Shown one piece after another: positions 54,906 through 64,000 of a stretch of DNA of 64,000 bases; the first letter of the stretch is position 1, and each line of letters starts with the position of its first letter. Source of the DNA: Actinopolyspora mortivallis DSM 44261 (lineage in GTDB: Bacteria; Actinomycetota; Actinomycetes; Mycobacteriales; Pseudonocardiaceae); contig NZ_KB913024.1 in NCBI RefSeq assembly GCF_000384035.1, forward strand, positions 1,627,655 through 1,691,654, in the 5' to 3' direction. The translations under genes and the position numbers were made by a program. The notes below the pieces were generated by a model. The model had not been told where the DNA came from, did not search any database, and was given only the letters and a program-made list of their open reading frames with translations.

Positions 54906-54940
54906 ATTGCATGTAACGCAATGGTTATTGCATATATTGC
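54906..54940. promoter_or_regulatory. TTGC-N7-GCAA operator cluster beside IclR gene
   Basis: ATTGC (54906-54910) and GCAAT (54918-54922) form a perfect inverted repeat with a seven-base spacer. Two further ATTGC units follow at 54927 and 54936 in an A/T-rich stretch. It lies 26 bases upstream of the PLP enzyme and about 120 bases upstream of the divergent IclR gene. The motif is shared with the ABC operon site at 52051. Confidence 0.6.
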
Positions 54941-55057
54941 TAGCATGCTGTCTAGCACGTCGCCGTGGGGGCGTCAACGCGCCGAGCACCGGCCGGAAGG
55001 CGGGGTCACCGGGATCCCCGGTGGGACTCCGCTCGGCAGGAACCGGAAGGGACGGGA

Positions 55058-55804
55058 ATGAGTCAGAGTCTGCGACGGGGACTCGCGTTGCTGAACGCCC
55101 TGGCGGACGGCGCGCGGACTCTCGACCAGCTCGCCGAGACGGTGGGGGTGCACAAGTCCACCGCGATGCGTCTGCTGCGTTCCCTGGAGGACGAGGGCTT
55201 CGTGCACCGGCCTGACTCCCATCGGTACAAGCTGGGCAGTGCGCTGTTCGACCTCGCCAACCGAGCCCTGGACGACGTCGAGGTGCGCGAGGTCGCCCGT
55301 GAGCACCTACGTGAACTCGGGAACCGTACCGGTCACACCGTGCATCTGGCCGTTCGGGAACGGGACCAGGTGGTCTACGTGGACAAGGTGGACAGCACGC
55401 GTCCGGTGCGGATGTACTCCCGGATAGGGGCGCGTGCGCCGCTGCACTGCACGGCGGTCGGCAAGATCCTGATGGCCGGGGTGCCGGAGGAGTCCAGACG
55501 GGAGTTCGTGACCGCCCTGGACCGTCCGGCCCTGACCGCCCACACCCTCACCGACGAGCGAACGCTGTTGGAGGAGGTGCGTCGTGCCGCCGACGAGAAC
55601 TGTGCCCTCGATCGTGGTGAGCACGAGGAGTTCGTGCACTGCCTCGCCTCCGGGGTGCGGGACGCACGGGGAACGATCGTCGCGGCCGTCTCCCTCTCGG
55701 CGCCGAAAGTGCTGCTGGACTTCGACGAGCTGCTCGGCTGGCGTGACGAGGTGACCGCGACCTGCGAACGGATCTCGGCCGAGCTCGGTTGGTGGAAAGA
55801 CTGA
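55058..55804 (+). CDS. IclR family transcriptional regulator
   Basis: A 248-residue IclR protein. The winged helix covers about residues 1-60 (SLRRGLALLNALADGARTLDQLAETVGVHKSTAMRLLRSLEDEGFV, read in pieces), and the ligand domain about 75-245 (VYVDKVDSTRPVRMYSRIGARAPLHCTAVGKILMA; DRGEHEEFVHCLASGVRDARG). The family binds small acids or sugars through that domain. The ATG at 55058 follows GGAAGG. It diverges from the PLP enzyme and is 20 bases upstream of ridA. The TTGC-N7-GCAA repeats near its own promoter and before the ABC operon are its most likely targets. Confidence 0.95.
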   Translation: MSQSLRRGLALLNALADGARTLDQLAETVGVHKSTAMRLLRSLEDEGFVHRPDSHRYKLGSALFDLANRALDDVEVREVAREHLRELGNRTGHTVHLAVRERDQVVYVDKVDSTRPVRMYSRIGARAPLHCTAVGKILMAGVPEESRREFVTALDRPALTAHTLTDERTLLEEVRRAADENCALDRGEHEEFVHCLASGVRDARGTIVAAVSLSAPKVLLDFDELLGWRDEVTATCERISAELGWWKD

Positions 55805-55824
55805 TCCGCTGAAAGGAGAAACAC

Positions 55825-56214
55825 ATGTCCAGAAGTGTCGTGACCACCTCGGCGGCCCCACGGCCCCCGGCGGGGGTTCCCCTTTCCCAGGGAGTGCGCA
55901 AGGGGAACCTGGTCCAGGTGTCCGGGCAGACGGGAGTCGACCCCGCCACCGGAAAACCCGTTTCCGATTCCGTGGCCGAACAGACCGAGCGGGCACTGCG
56001 CAACGTCCTCGCCGTCCTCGAGGAGGCCGGAGCCGGTGTCGAGGACGTCCTCATGTTGCGGGTCTATCTCACCGACGTGACACATTTCTCCGAGATGAAC
56101 GAAACCTACGCACGGGTGGTCGGGGAGCCCTACCCGGCGCGGACCACCGTCTACGTCGGACTACCTCCCGGCCTGTTGGTGGAGGTCGACGCCCTGGCCG
56201 CCCTCGACGGGTGA
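55825..56214 (+). CDS. RidA family enamine/imine deaminase
   Basis: A 129-residue RidA/YjgF/Rid protein. It shows GVRKGNLVQVSGQTGVDPATG at about residues 23-43, the LRNVLAVLEEAGAGVEDVLMLRVYLTD core, and the active-site arginine Arg106 in YPARTTVYVGLP, so it should deaminate 2-aminoacrylate and similar enamines. The ATG follows GAAAGGAG. It is 20 bases downstream of iclR and very likely in the same transcript. Together with the D-serine-dehydratase-type enzyme, which generates such enamines, it makes a sensible D-amino-acid breakdown unit. Confidence 0.95.
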   Translation: MSRSVVTTSAAPRPPAGVPLSQGVRKGNLVQVSGQTGVDPATGKPVSDSVAEQTERALRNVLAVLEEAGAGVEDVLMLRVYLTDVTHFSEMNETYARVVGEPYPARTTVYVGLPPGLLVEVDALAALDG

Positions 56215-56223
56215 CCGTGAAAC

Positions 56224-56267
56224 ACGGTGCCCCGCCCGGCCGGCACGGACCGGAGGCGGGGTGCCGT
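56224..56267. terminator. Possible terminator after ridA
   Basis: Arms of 13 bases (56224-56236 and 56255-56267) pair with two mismatches around an 18-base loop, followed by a pyrimidine-rich stretch. Confidence 0.4.
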
Positions 56268-56310
56268 TCTCTCATTCTCCGCTCAGGTTCGTGCGGCAGA
56301 CTCTCTCCCG

Positions 56311-57321
56311 ATGAGGCAGGAACGCACAGCGGGTCGGACGGAACGTGGGACCGAGTCCCCACAGGGGATGCTTGCCGCTGCCCGGCGGATACTCGGACGG
56401 ATCCGGGGGGAGAAACGTCCCTGGCGTGCCAGGGACACCCTGTTGGGCCTGTTCGCGGGCGCGGTCACCGTGTTGTTCCTGGGACACGGTCTGGTGCCGA
56501 ACCCGCTGGGGATCGGCACCCTGCTGGACAGTGTCATCCCCTGGTTGGGGGTGCTGCCCGTACTGGCCCTCGTTCCCGCCTTGCTCGGACGGTGTCGGGC
56601 CACCGGGCTGCTGCTCGTACCCGTGCTCGTGTGGGCGCTGGTCTTCGGACGTTCGCTTCCGGCCGACGGAGCCTCCGGTGAGGGGCACCTGGAGGTCGTC
56701 ACGCAGAACCTCTACGCAGACAACCGGGAACCGGAGGTGACCCTGCGCCAACTGGCCCGGACGGGCTCGGACCTGGTCGGTCTGCAGGAAGTCACCAACG
56801 GTGACCGTGAGGAGGTCACCGAGATACTCGGTTCGGAGTACCCCCACCACGCGAGTGTGGGAACAGTGGGGCTGTGGAGTCGTTACCCACTCTCGGAGGT
56901 CCGTACGGTCGACCTCGGGCTGGGATGGGGCCGCGCCCTGCGGGCCACGGTGCGCACTCCCGAGGGGGTGACCGCCGTGTACACGGTCCACCTTCCCTCG
57001 CTGCGTCCCGACCTGGTCGAACGGCGCGATCGTGCACTGGAGCGGTTGGCCGAAGCCGTGCGTGGGGAGAGGATCCGCAGGGTGGTGCTGCTCGGTGACC
57101 TCAACACCGCCGGTACGGATCGTGCCCTGGACACGCTCACCGGGGTTCTTCCCGCGCGGGCGGCCTCGGCCACCAACGGGTTCGGTTTCACCTGGCCGGC
57201 GGGTTTCCCCGTGGTTCGCCTCGACCACGTGCTCGCACGCGCGATGCGTCCCGTCACCTCCGAGGTGCTCGACACCTCGGGCAGCGACCACCGGGCGGTG
57301 CGGACCACCCTGACCTACTGA
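56311..57321 (+). CDS. Membrane-anchored endonuclease/exonuclease/phosphatase-family protein
   Basis: A 336-residue protein. A basic N-terminus of about 45 residues leads into three hydrophobic helices at about residues 46-62, 70-90 and 95-113. An extracytoplasmic EEP domain follows: VVTQNLYADN, VGLQEVTN with metal Glu, YTVHLPSL, LLGDLNTAG (Asp-x-Asn) and GSDHRAV at the C-terminus. The catalytic set is complete. This layout resembles the vancomycin-resistance-associated VanJ/staP-type family. The start is uncertain; ATG 56311 has a poor ribosome-binding site and an ATG at 56368 after AGGGG is possible. It converges with the DUF1844 gene. Confidence 0.88.
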   Translation: MRQERTAGRTERGTESPQGMLAAARRILGRIRGEKRPWRARDTLLGLFAGAVTVLFLGHGLVPNPLGIGTLLDSVIPWLGVLPVLALVPALLGRCRATGLLLVPVLVWALVFGRSLPADGASGEGHLEVVTQNLYADNREPEVTLRQLARTGSDLVGLQEVTNGDREEVTEILGSEYPHHASVGTVGLWSRYPLSEVRTVDLGLGWGRALRATVRTPEGVTAVYTVHLPSLRPDLVERRDRALERLAEAVRGERIRRVVLLGDLNTAGTDRALDTLTGVLPARAASATNGFGFTWPAGFPVVRLDHVLARAMRPVTSEVLDTSGSDHRAVRTTLTY

Positions 57322-57353
57322 TCCGTCTCGTCGCCGGGGTCGCCGCGGGGAGG

Positions 57354-57770
57354 TCAGTGCACCGGGCCCGTGTACTTCTCCCCGGGCCCCTGGCCCGGCG
57401 GGTCCGGCTCGGCCGAGGCCTCGCGGAAGGCCCGTTGCAGGGTCTGCAGCCCGTCCCGCATGGCTCCCGCGTGCGGACCGAGATACTCCACGGACGAAGT
57501 GATCAGTCCGGCCAGGGCGGTGATCAGTCGGCGGGCCTCGTCCAGATCCCGCGCGGGGGCCGTGTCGGGGTCCTCCTCGGCGAGCCCGAGTTTCTCCGCG
57601 GCCGCCGACATCAACATCACACCGGCGCGGCTGATCACCTCCACGCTCGGAACACTGGCCAGCTCGCGGACGTTGTCCGTATTACCCGCGGTGTCGAGGC
57701 TGTCCCCTCCGGGGCCGTCGAACGTCCGGTCGGCGGGTTCGGGGGACTCGGTTGGCTGCGGCTCGGTCAC
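57354..57770 (-). CDS. DUF1844 family protein
   Basis: A 138-residue protein. After a polar, proline-rich 45-residue lead comes the DUF1844 helix set: VEVISRAGVMLMSAAAEKLGLAEEDP (about residues 48-73, read in pieces) and LDEARRLITALAGLITSSVEYLG. The C-terminus is acidic and proline-rich. Function is unknown; the family occurs next to infC in many actinobacteria, as it does here, divergent from infC across 283 bases. GTG at 57770 follows AACAGG. Confidence 0.87.
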   Translation of the reverse strand: MTEPQPTESPEPADRTFDGPGGDSLDTAGNTDNVRELASVPSVEVISRAGVMLMSAAAEKLGLAEEDPDTAPARDLDEARRLITALAGLITSSVEYLGPHAGAMRDGLQTLQRAFREASAEPDPPGQGPGEKYTGPVH

Positions 57771-57876
57771 ACCTGTTACTCTTGCATGTGCGCAACGCCC
57801 CCGGTCCCTCGGGGGCGGGAAAGTGGAGCCCCGCTCCCACCCGCGTGGCCGAGCCACAGGCTGCCGGGTCCCGATC

Positions 57877-57924
57877 CCGCCGTCGACGTCGTTCGACGGC
57901 GGATTGAAACGGTATGGCATACCG
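57877..57924. promoter_or_regulatory. Hairpin and palindrome in infC leader
   Basis: CCGCCGTCGA (57877-57886) and TCGACGGCGG (57893-57902) form a perfect 10-bp stem with six-base loop. CGGTATG/CATACCG (57910-57916, 57918-57924) is a second near-perfect palindrome right after it. Both lie 130-180 bases before infC in the divergent region with the DUF1844 gene. They may be a terminator and an operator or leader element controlling the translation-factor operon. Confidence 0.45.
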
Positions 57925-58053
57925 GTTCGATCGGTTGGAGTATGAGGGTCCCGTGGAGCCTGTGAGGGTTCTTCGCGGGGCGGCTGCATTGCTCTAGGGG
58001 CGAGCTTCACGCCGCGGTGCAGCAGAGGTACGCCATCGAACCGAGGAGGCCCC

Positions 58054-58599
58054 ATCAGCTCCGAGACGCGCATCAACGACCGTATCCGTGTTCCCGAGGT
58101 CCGACTCGTGGGACCCAACGGTGAACAGGTCGGTATCGTCCGTATCGAGGACGCACTCCGGCTCGCCGAGGAAGCGGACCTGGATCTCGTCGAGGTCGCT
58201 CCGCAGGCGCGCCCGCCGGTGTGCAAACTCATGGACTACGGCAAGTTCAAGTACGAGAGTGCGCAGAAGGCTCGTGAGTCGCGCCGCAATCAGCAGCAGA
58301 CCGTCATCAAGGAGCAGAAGCTCCGCCCGAAGATCGATCCGCACGACTACGAGACCAAGAAAGGTCACGTGTCGCGGTTCCTCGGGCAGGGCCACAAGGT
58401 CAAGGTGACGATCATGTTCCGTGGCCGTGAGCAGTCGCGTCCCGAACTGGGTTTCCGGCTGCTGGAGCGACTGGCCGAGGATGTCTCCGAGAAGGGCTTC
58501 ATCGAGGCCAAACCCAAGCAGGACGGCCGCAACATGACCATGGTGCTGGCGCCGCACAAGACCGGCAAGGGCAACAAGAGCAAGGCGAACGCGTCATAA
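58054..58599 (+). CDS. infC: Translation initiation factor IF-3, apparent ATC start
   Basis: A 181-residue IF-3. The conserved N-terminal segment [26 protein letters not shown], a linker with [15 protein letters not shown], and the C-terminal domain with [20 protein letters not shown] and [14 protein letters not shown] are all present. The conserved N-terminus is in frame from 58054, where GAGGAGG stands four bases before an ATC; no ATG, GTG or TTG lies between the ribosome-binding site and the conserved part. Non-canonical infC starts (AUU in E. coli) let IF-3 limit its own translation. A GTG at 58108 would delete 18 conserved residues and is rejected. It heads the infC-rpmI-rplT cluster. 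Confidence 0.95.
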   Translation: MSSETRINDRIRVPEVRLVGPNGEQVGIVRIEDALRLAEEADLDLVEVAPQARPPVCKLMDYGKFKYESAQKARESRRNQQQTVIKEQKLRPKIDPHDYETKKGHVSRFLGQGHKVKVTIMFRGREQSRPELGFRLLERLAEDVSEKGFIEAKPKQDGRNMTMVLAPHKTGKGNKSKANAS

Positions 58600-58720
58600 C
58601 CGTCGAGCGGAATCGGGATCGACAGCGGTCGTCTACCCGGCTGTAACCGCACCCCGAACGCAGGCCGGGCGGGATTCCTCCGGGGATTCTGCCCGGCGTT
58701 CGTACGAAAAGAGGACGAAA

Positions 58721-58915
58721 ATGCCGAAGAACAAGACGCACAGCGGTTCCGCCAAGCGGTTCAAGGTCACCGGGTCGGGAAAGCTGCGGCACGAGCGTGC
58801 CGGCCGTAGGCACATCCTCGAGAAGAAGTCCAGCAAGCTGAAGCGTCGTCTGGAGGGCACCGCGGAGGTCTCCCAGAACGACAAGAGGCAGGTCAACAAG
58901 CTGCTGGGTCGCTGA
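58721..58915 (+). CDS. rpmI: 50S ribosomal protein L35
   Basis: A 64-residue, strongly basic protein with the L35 sequence MPKNKTHSGSAKRFKVTGSG and RRHILEKKSSKLKRRL. It is a structural protein of the large subunit. Spacing to infC (121 bases) and to rplT (125 bases) is as expected for the cluster. A GAAAAGAGGACG stretch before the ATG serves as ribosome-binding site. Confidence 0.98.
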   Translation: MPKNKTHSGSAKRFKVTGSGKLRHERAGRRHILEKKSSKLKRRLEGTAEVSQNDKRQVNKLLGR

Positions 58916-59040
58916 CAAGGCCTCGCCGCGGCCCGCACCGGTGACCGGGTGGCACACACGACCGCGTGCCCCCGGAAGCCCTGACAGCCTTATCAGCCGG
59001 GGCGGAACACCGCCCCCAGTACGATCACAGGACGGAACCA

Positions 59041-59409
59041 ATGGCACGCGCCAAGCGAGCGGTGAACGCTCAGAAGAAGCGTCGGAAGATTCTCGAGTCG
59101 GCGAAGGGGTACCGCGGGCAGCGTTCTCGGCTCTACCGCAAGGCCAAGGAGCAGATGCTGCACTCGCAGGTCTACTCCTACCGGGACCGCCGTGCCCGCA
59201 AGGGTGACTTCCGCAAGCTCTGGATCATGCGCATCAACGCGGCCAGCAGGCAGAACGGCCTCAGCTACAACAGGTTCATGCAGGGACTGAAGGCCGCCGA
59301 GATCGAGGTGGACCGCAAGATGCTCGCCGAGCTGGCGGTCAACGATCCGCAGGCCTTCACCGCACTGTGCGACAAGGCCCGTAACAGTCTCGCCGAAGGC
59401 GCGGCCTGA
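59041..59409 (+). CDS. rplT: 50S ribosomal protein L20
   Basis: A 122-residue L20, needed for early 50S assembly. The family sequence is evident throughout: [56 protein letters not shown] and [13 protein letters not shown]. The ATG at 59041 follows GGACGG. No obvious L20-binding pseudoknot was identified in the short leaders upstream. Confidence 0.98.
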   Translation: MARAKRAVNAQKKRRKILESAKGYRGQRSRLYRKAKEQMLHSQVYSYRDRRARKGDFRKLWIMRINAASRQNGLSYNRFMQGLKAAEIEVDRKMLAELAVNDPQAFTALCDKARNSLAEGAA

Positions 59410-59459
59410 TTTCCGCTCGTGCGAGTACCCGACGGAGCGGTGTGGTGACCGGAGAGCCG

Positions 59460-60308
59460 ATGTCGCGTCCCCAGCAGGAGCGGACTCCGCTGACGGAGCG
59501 TTCCTCCAGGGTGAGCGCTGCTCGTAAGCTCACTCGCCGTTCCGGTCGGGAACGTGCCGGAATGTTCCTGGCCGAAGGGCCGATGGCCGTCGTGGAGGCC
59601 TTGGAGGCTGACTCCGAGGGCCGGTCCGGGCCGGGGATGTCCGGCGGAGTACGGGAGGTGTTCGCCACTCCCGAGGGGGCACGGCGTTGTCCCGAGCTGG
59701 CGGAGCGCTGCGCCGCCGCGGGAGTGGCCCTGCGCCCGGTGACGGAGCGGGCCGCCGCCGCACTGTCGGAGACGGTCACTCCGCAGGGGTTGGTCGCCGT
59801 GTGTGACCTGCCGCGTTCCTCCGTGGAGGAGGTGCTGGCGACTCGGCCCCGCACGGTCGCCGTACTGCTGAACGTCGCGGACCCGGGCAACGCGGGAACC
59901 GTGGTGCGTGTCGCCGACGCCGCCGGTGCCGAAGCCGTCCTGTTCGCGGGGGACACCGTCGACCCGTACAACGGAAAGGCGGTTCGTGCCTCCACCGGAA
60001 GTGTCTTTCACCTCCCCCTGGTCCGGGAGCGGAACGTGGAGTCCGTGTTCACAGCCTGCCGCGCGGCCGGACTCCGACTGGTCGGTGCCGAGGGCGGAGC
60101 GGACGAGGATCTGCACACCGCCGAGCGACGGGGGGCACTGGACACGCCCACCGCCTGGGTGTTCGGCAGCGAGGCTCACGGCCTCGGGGAACACGCCGGG
60201 GAGGTGGACCTCACGGTGCGCGTGCCGATCTACGGACGGGCCGAGAGTCTCAATCTGGCCACGGCGGCGGCCGTCTGCCTGTACACCTCGGCACGACGTG
60301 CGCGGTGA
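59460..60308 (+). CDS. SpoU/TrmH-family RNA 2'-O-methyltransferase, TsnR-like
   Basis: A 282-residue SPOUT methyltransferase. An N-terminal L30e-like domain (about residues 20-115) recognises RNA. The C-terminal SpoU domain has motif 1 LLNVADPGNAGTVVRVADAAG (about residues 135-155, in pieces), motif 2 VFGSEAHGLGEH and motif 3 VPIYGRAESLNLATAAAVCLY. The position between rplT and pheS equals that of Rv1644 (tsnR) in M. tuberculosis, and 23S rRNA is the likely substrate. ATG at 59460 is chosen because GGAGAG stands three bases upstream; a GTG at 59442 would add six residues. A hairpin follows the stop codon. Confidence 0.92.
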   Translation: MSRPQQERTPLTERSSRVSAARKLTRRSGRERAGMFLAEGPMAVVEALEADSEGRSGPGMSGGVREVFATPEGARRCPELAERCAAAGVALRPVTERAAAALSETVTPQGLVAVCDLPRSSVEEVLATRPRTVAVLLNVADPGNAGTVVRVADAAGAEAVLFAGDTVDPYNGKAVRASTGSVFHLPLVRERNVESVFTACRAAGLRLVGAEGGADEDLHTAERRGALDTPTAWVFGSEAHGLGEHAGEVDLTVRVPIYGRAESLNLATAAAVCLYTSARRAR

Positions 60309-60333
60309 GCGTGGTTTCGGTGGTCCCGCCCGA

Positions 60334-60355
60334 GACCGGACGTCGTTGTCCGGTC
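60334..60355 (+). terminator. Stem-loop after tsnR-like gene
   Basis: GACCGGAC (60334-60341) and GTCCGGTC (60348-60355) pair around a six-base loop, 26 bases after the stop codon. Transcription of pheST may therefore start separately or read through. Confidence 0.55.
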
Positions 60356-60362
60356 GTGGTGA

Positions 60363-61544
<1,182 letters not shown>

Positions 61545-61614
61545 GTCCGCCCCTCGCCGGGACGTCCACATCGGTACTTCTGACCCCACCACGATAGAGA
61601 AGGGCTGCGATCCA

Positions 61615-64000
61615 GTGCGGATTCCGGTTTCCTGGCTGGCCGAGCATCTTGAGTTGCCCGAGGAGACGAGCGCCGAGAGTCTGGCCGAGGCGTTCGTGCG
61701 GATCGGGCTGGAAGTCGAGGAGGTCACCCACCTCACCCCGATCACCGGTCCCCTTGTCGTCGGACGGGTCGCCGAGGTCGAGGAGCTGACCGGGTTCAAA
61801 AAGCCCATCCGTTACTGCCGGGTGGAGGTCGGAAAGTCCGACGCCGGTGAGGAGCTGTTCCGCGGAATCGTGTGCGGAGCCACGAACTTCAGCGCGGGTT
61901 CCCTGGTCGTGGTGGCTCTTCCCGGCGCCGTGCTGCCGGGTGGTTTCGAGATCTCCGAGCGCAAGACCTACGGCAGGGTCAGCGAGGGAATGATCTGCTC
62001 GGTCCGTGAACTGGGGATCGGTGAGGACCACGAGGGGATCCTCGTACTGCCTCCGGGCTCGGCGGATCCGGGAGCCGACGCGGGCGAGATCGTCGGCCTG
62101 GACGACTCGGTCATCGAGCTGTCGATCACCCCGGACCGGGGGTACTGCTTCTCCGTGCGTGGACTGGCCCGGGAGCTGTCCAACGCGTTGGACGTGCCCT
62201 TCGGGGATCCGGCCAACCGTTCCATCCCCGACGACGACCGCCCGTCGCGGACCGTGCGGATCGCCGACGAGACGGCCTGTTCACGGTTCGTCCTCCGTCG
62301 TTTGACCGGGGTGGATCCCACCGCGCCCACCCCCTGGTGGATGCGGCGCAGGTTGGCTCTGGCCGGGATCCGGTCGATCTCGCTGCCCGTGGACGTCACC
62401 AACTACGTGATGCTCGAACTCGGCCAGCCTCTCCACGCCTGGGACGCGCTCAAGCTCGACGGTGACGTGGTGGTACGACGTGCGTCGGCGGGCGAGACCC
62501 TGGTCACACTGGACGACGTGCACCGCGAGCTGGACCCGGACGACATCGTGATCTGCGACGACTCCGGTCCGGTTTCGCTGGCCGGGGTCATGGGGGGCGC
62601 CAGCACCGAGATCGGCCAGGACAGCAACGACGTTCTGCTGGAGGCCGCCAACTGGGATCCCGCCAGTATCGCCCGCATGATCCGGCGCCATCGTCTGCCG
62701 AGCGAGGCGGGCAAGCGTTTCGAGCGCGGAGTGGACCCCGCGGTGGCCGCGGTCGCCGTCGAACGTGCCGCGCGTCTGCTCGTCGAGTACGGCGAGGCCA
62801 CGATCGCCGCCGGGCGGACCGACGTCGGGAACGTGGTTCCTCCTGCTCCGGTGACGATGCCGTTGGCACTGCCGGACCGAATCGCCGGGGTGCGGTACGA
62901 GCGTGGCGTGACCGTACAACGGTTGACCCAGATCGGATGCCGGATCGAGGTGGGCACCTCCGAGGAAGGAGTGGGAGTGGTCACGGCCACGCCCCCCACC
63001 TGGCGGCCCGATCTCACCCAGCCCGCTGACCTGGTGGAGGAGGTACTGCGGCTGGAGGGGTACCACACCATCCCCTCGGTGCTTCCCGCCGCTCCGGCCG
63101 GTGCGGGGCTGGACCAGGCCCAGTTGCGCGAACGTGCCGTCTCTCGCGCACTGGCCCACGACGGTTACGTCGAAGTGCTGCCGTTCCCCTTCACGGGTGA
63201 GGAGACTTTCGAGGCCTTCGGGTTGGACGAGGACGATCCGCGGCGCAACGCCCTGCGCGCCGCCAACGCGCTCGAAGCGGAACGTTCCCTGATCAGTACC
63301 ACTCTGCTTCCGGGGTTGCTGGAGGCTTTGCAGCGCAACCTTTCCCGGGGGCGGCGGGATCTCGCGCTGTTCCACATCGGCCAGGTGGTTCTGCCTGGCA
63401 AGGAGCAGCAGGCCGTGCCCGAACTGGGAGTGCAGAAGCGGCCCTCCGAGGAGGAGCTGGCCGAGTTGTACGCGGCGTTGCCCGCACAACCCAAACACGT
63501 GGGTGTGGTGCTGGCGGGCCAGCGGGAGCGTTCCGGCTGGTGGGGAGCAGGACGCCAGGCAGGATGGGCCGACGCGATCCAGGCCGCGAGACTGGTGGCC
63601 GACACGGCCGGAGTGGCGTTGAGCGTCTCCACCGGGAACAACCCGCCGTGGCACCCAGGACGTTGTGCCGAGCTTCTGGTGGACGACACCGTGGTGGGTT
63701 ACGCGGGGGAGCTGCACCCCAAGGTGGTCGAGGCCCTCGAACTGCCGAAGCGGACCTGTGCCATGGAACTCGATCTGGACGCCCTGCCCCTGTCCGAGTC
63801 GAGGCCCGCTCCGCGGGTCTCCTCCTATCCGCCGGTGCGGCTCGATGTGGCGTTGGTGGTCGACGAGGAGGTCTCGGCGGCCGAGCTCACCGACGCCCTC
63901 AGGTCCGGGGCCGGCGAGCTGATCGAGGAGATCAGGTTGTTCGACGTTTTCACCGGTGAACAGCTGGGCGAGGGCAAGAAGTCGTTGGCTTTCGCGCTGC
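61615..64000 (+). CDS. pheT: Phenylalanyl-tRNA synthetase beta subunit (3' end beyond window)
   Basis: The frame is open from GTG 61615 to the window edge, giving 795 residues of a protein usually 800-840 long, so only the last part is missing. The start MRIPVSWLAEHLELPE, the B1 tRNA-binding domain with RYCRVEVG and GIVCGATNF, B3/B4 editing region segments (PVDVTNYVMLELGQPLHAWD), RRHRLPSEAGKRFERGVDP and the B8 ferredoxin-like anticodon-binding start (SSYPPVRLDVALVVDEEV) occur in order. An AGAAGGG lies about ten bases before the GTG. It overlaps no other gene and completes pheST. Confidence 0.97.
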   Translation, partial: MRIPVSWLAEHLELPEETSAESLAEAFVRIGLEVEEVTHLTPITGPLVVGRVAEVEELTGFKKPIRYCRVEVGKSDAGEELFRGIVCGATNFSAGSLVVVALPGAVLPGGFEISERKTYGRVSEGMICSVRELGIGEDHEGILVLPPGSADPGADAGEIVGLDDSVIELSITPDRGYCFSVRGLARELSNALDVPFGDPANRSIPDDDRPSRTVRIADETACSRFVLRRLTGVDPTAPTPWWMRRRLALAGIRSISLPVDVTNYVMLELGQPLHAWDALKLDGDVVVRRASAGETLVTLDDVHRELDPDDIVICDDSGPVSLAGVMGGASTEIGQDSNDVLLEAANWDPASIARMIRRHRLPSEAGKRFERGVDPAVAAVAVERAARLLVEYGEATIAAGRTDVGNVVPPAPVTMPLALPDRIAGVRYERGVTVQRLTQIGCRIEVGTSEEGVGVVTATPPTWRPDLTQPADLVEEVLRLEGYHTIPSVLPAAPAGAGLDQAQLRERAVSRALAHDGYVEVLPFPFTGEETFEAFGLDEDDPRRNALRAANALEAERSLISTTLLPGLLEALQRNLSRGRRDLALFHIGQVVLPGKEQQAVPELGVQKRPSEEELAELYAALPAQPKHVGVVLAGQRERSGWWGAGRQAGWADAIQAARLVADTAGVALSVSTGNNPPWHPGRCAELLVDDTVVGYAGELHPKVVEALELPKRTCAMELDLDALPLSESRPAPRVSSYPPVRLDVALVVDEEVSAAELTDALRSGAGELIEEIRLFDVFTGEQLGEGKKSLAFAL

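Noticed and set aside
58108-58599. infC start at GTG 58108
   Set aside because: It would remove 18 conserved residues including [15 protein letters not shown], and no good ribosome-binding site precedes it.

Overview
The window is high-GC actinobacterial DNA, probably from a mycelial relative of Pseudonocardiales; a halophile such as Actinopolyspora is a guess from general character. Supporting signs are a WhiB protein, a mycothiol-dependent-isomerase-like protein, DUF3040, DUF1844 and DUF1876 proteins, a gamma-butyrolactone synthase/receptor pair, and the gene order uvrA ... infC-rpmI-rplT-tsnR-pheS-pheT. That order recalls the Rv1637c-Rv1650 block of Mycobacterium tuberculosis, here with large insertions. 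No rRNA, tRNA, IS element, prophage or CRISPR array was seen.

Layout. 1-7.6 kb: MBL-fold hydrolase (cut by the left edge), MerR regulator, SulP anion transporter, macro-domain hydrolase, TauE/SafE transporter, MTHFR-like protein and FNT channel. 7.6-11.8 kb: methyltransferase, then a gamma-butyrolactone island: ArpA/ScbR-like receptor, MDR-family reductase and AfsA/ScbA-like synthase, with three operator-like sites of identical geometry. 12.2-15 kb: NnaR-like HemD/winged-helix regulator and NarK nitrate/nitrite transporter. 15.3-18 kb: AGE-family epimerase and class I fructose-bisphosphate aldolase. 18.1-22.7 kb: GABA-type catabolism (GabT, PucR regulator, aldehyde dehydrogenase). 22.7-25.1 kb: CDF metal exporter and Bcr/CflA-type MFS exporter.

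25-37 kb is rich in stress and dormancy families: DUF3040 (two), DUF1876, universal stress proteins (three intact, one broken), an Rv1733c-like membrane protein, a CBS-pair protein, a WhiB protein and an ATP-binding anti-sigma-like protein. A secreted endoglycoceramidase-like GH5 enzyme sits inside it. 37-42.4 kb: CstA carbon-starvation transporter, an unknown protein, a phosphatase-superfamily protein, MBL hydrolase and DinB/MDMPI-like protein. 42.8-47.2 kb: uvrA and an unusual DnaJ-membrane-NERD protein.

47.2-56.2 kb is a carbohydrate and amino-acid uptake island. It holds a DasABC-like sugar ABC system without ATPase, translationally coupled to a GH20 hexosaminidase, then a lactonase-like propeller protein, a D-serine-dehydratase/D-threonine-aldolase-type enzyme, an IclR regulator and RidA. 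A DasR-type core and a TTGC-N7-GCAA operator lie upstream of the ABC genes, and the second motif recurs in front of the PLP enzyme beside IclR. The right end is the translation block: DUF1844, infC (apparent ATC start), rpmI, rplT, tsnR-like methyltransferase, pheS and pheT, the last cut by the window edge.

Most genes are separated by clear GC-rich stem-loops, several at convergent junctions. Functional assignments come from reading the translated sequences by eye; no database search was run.
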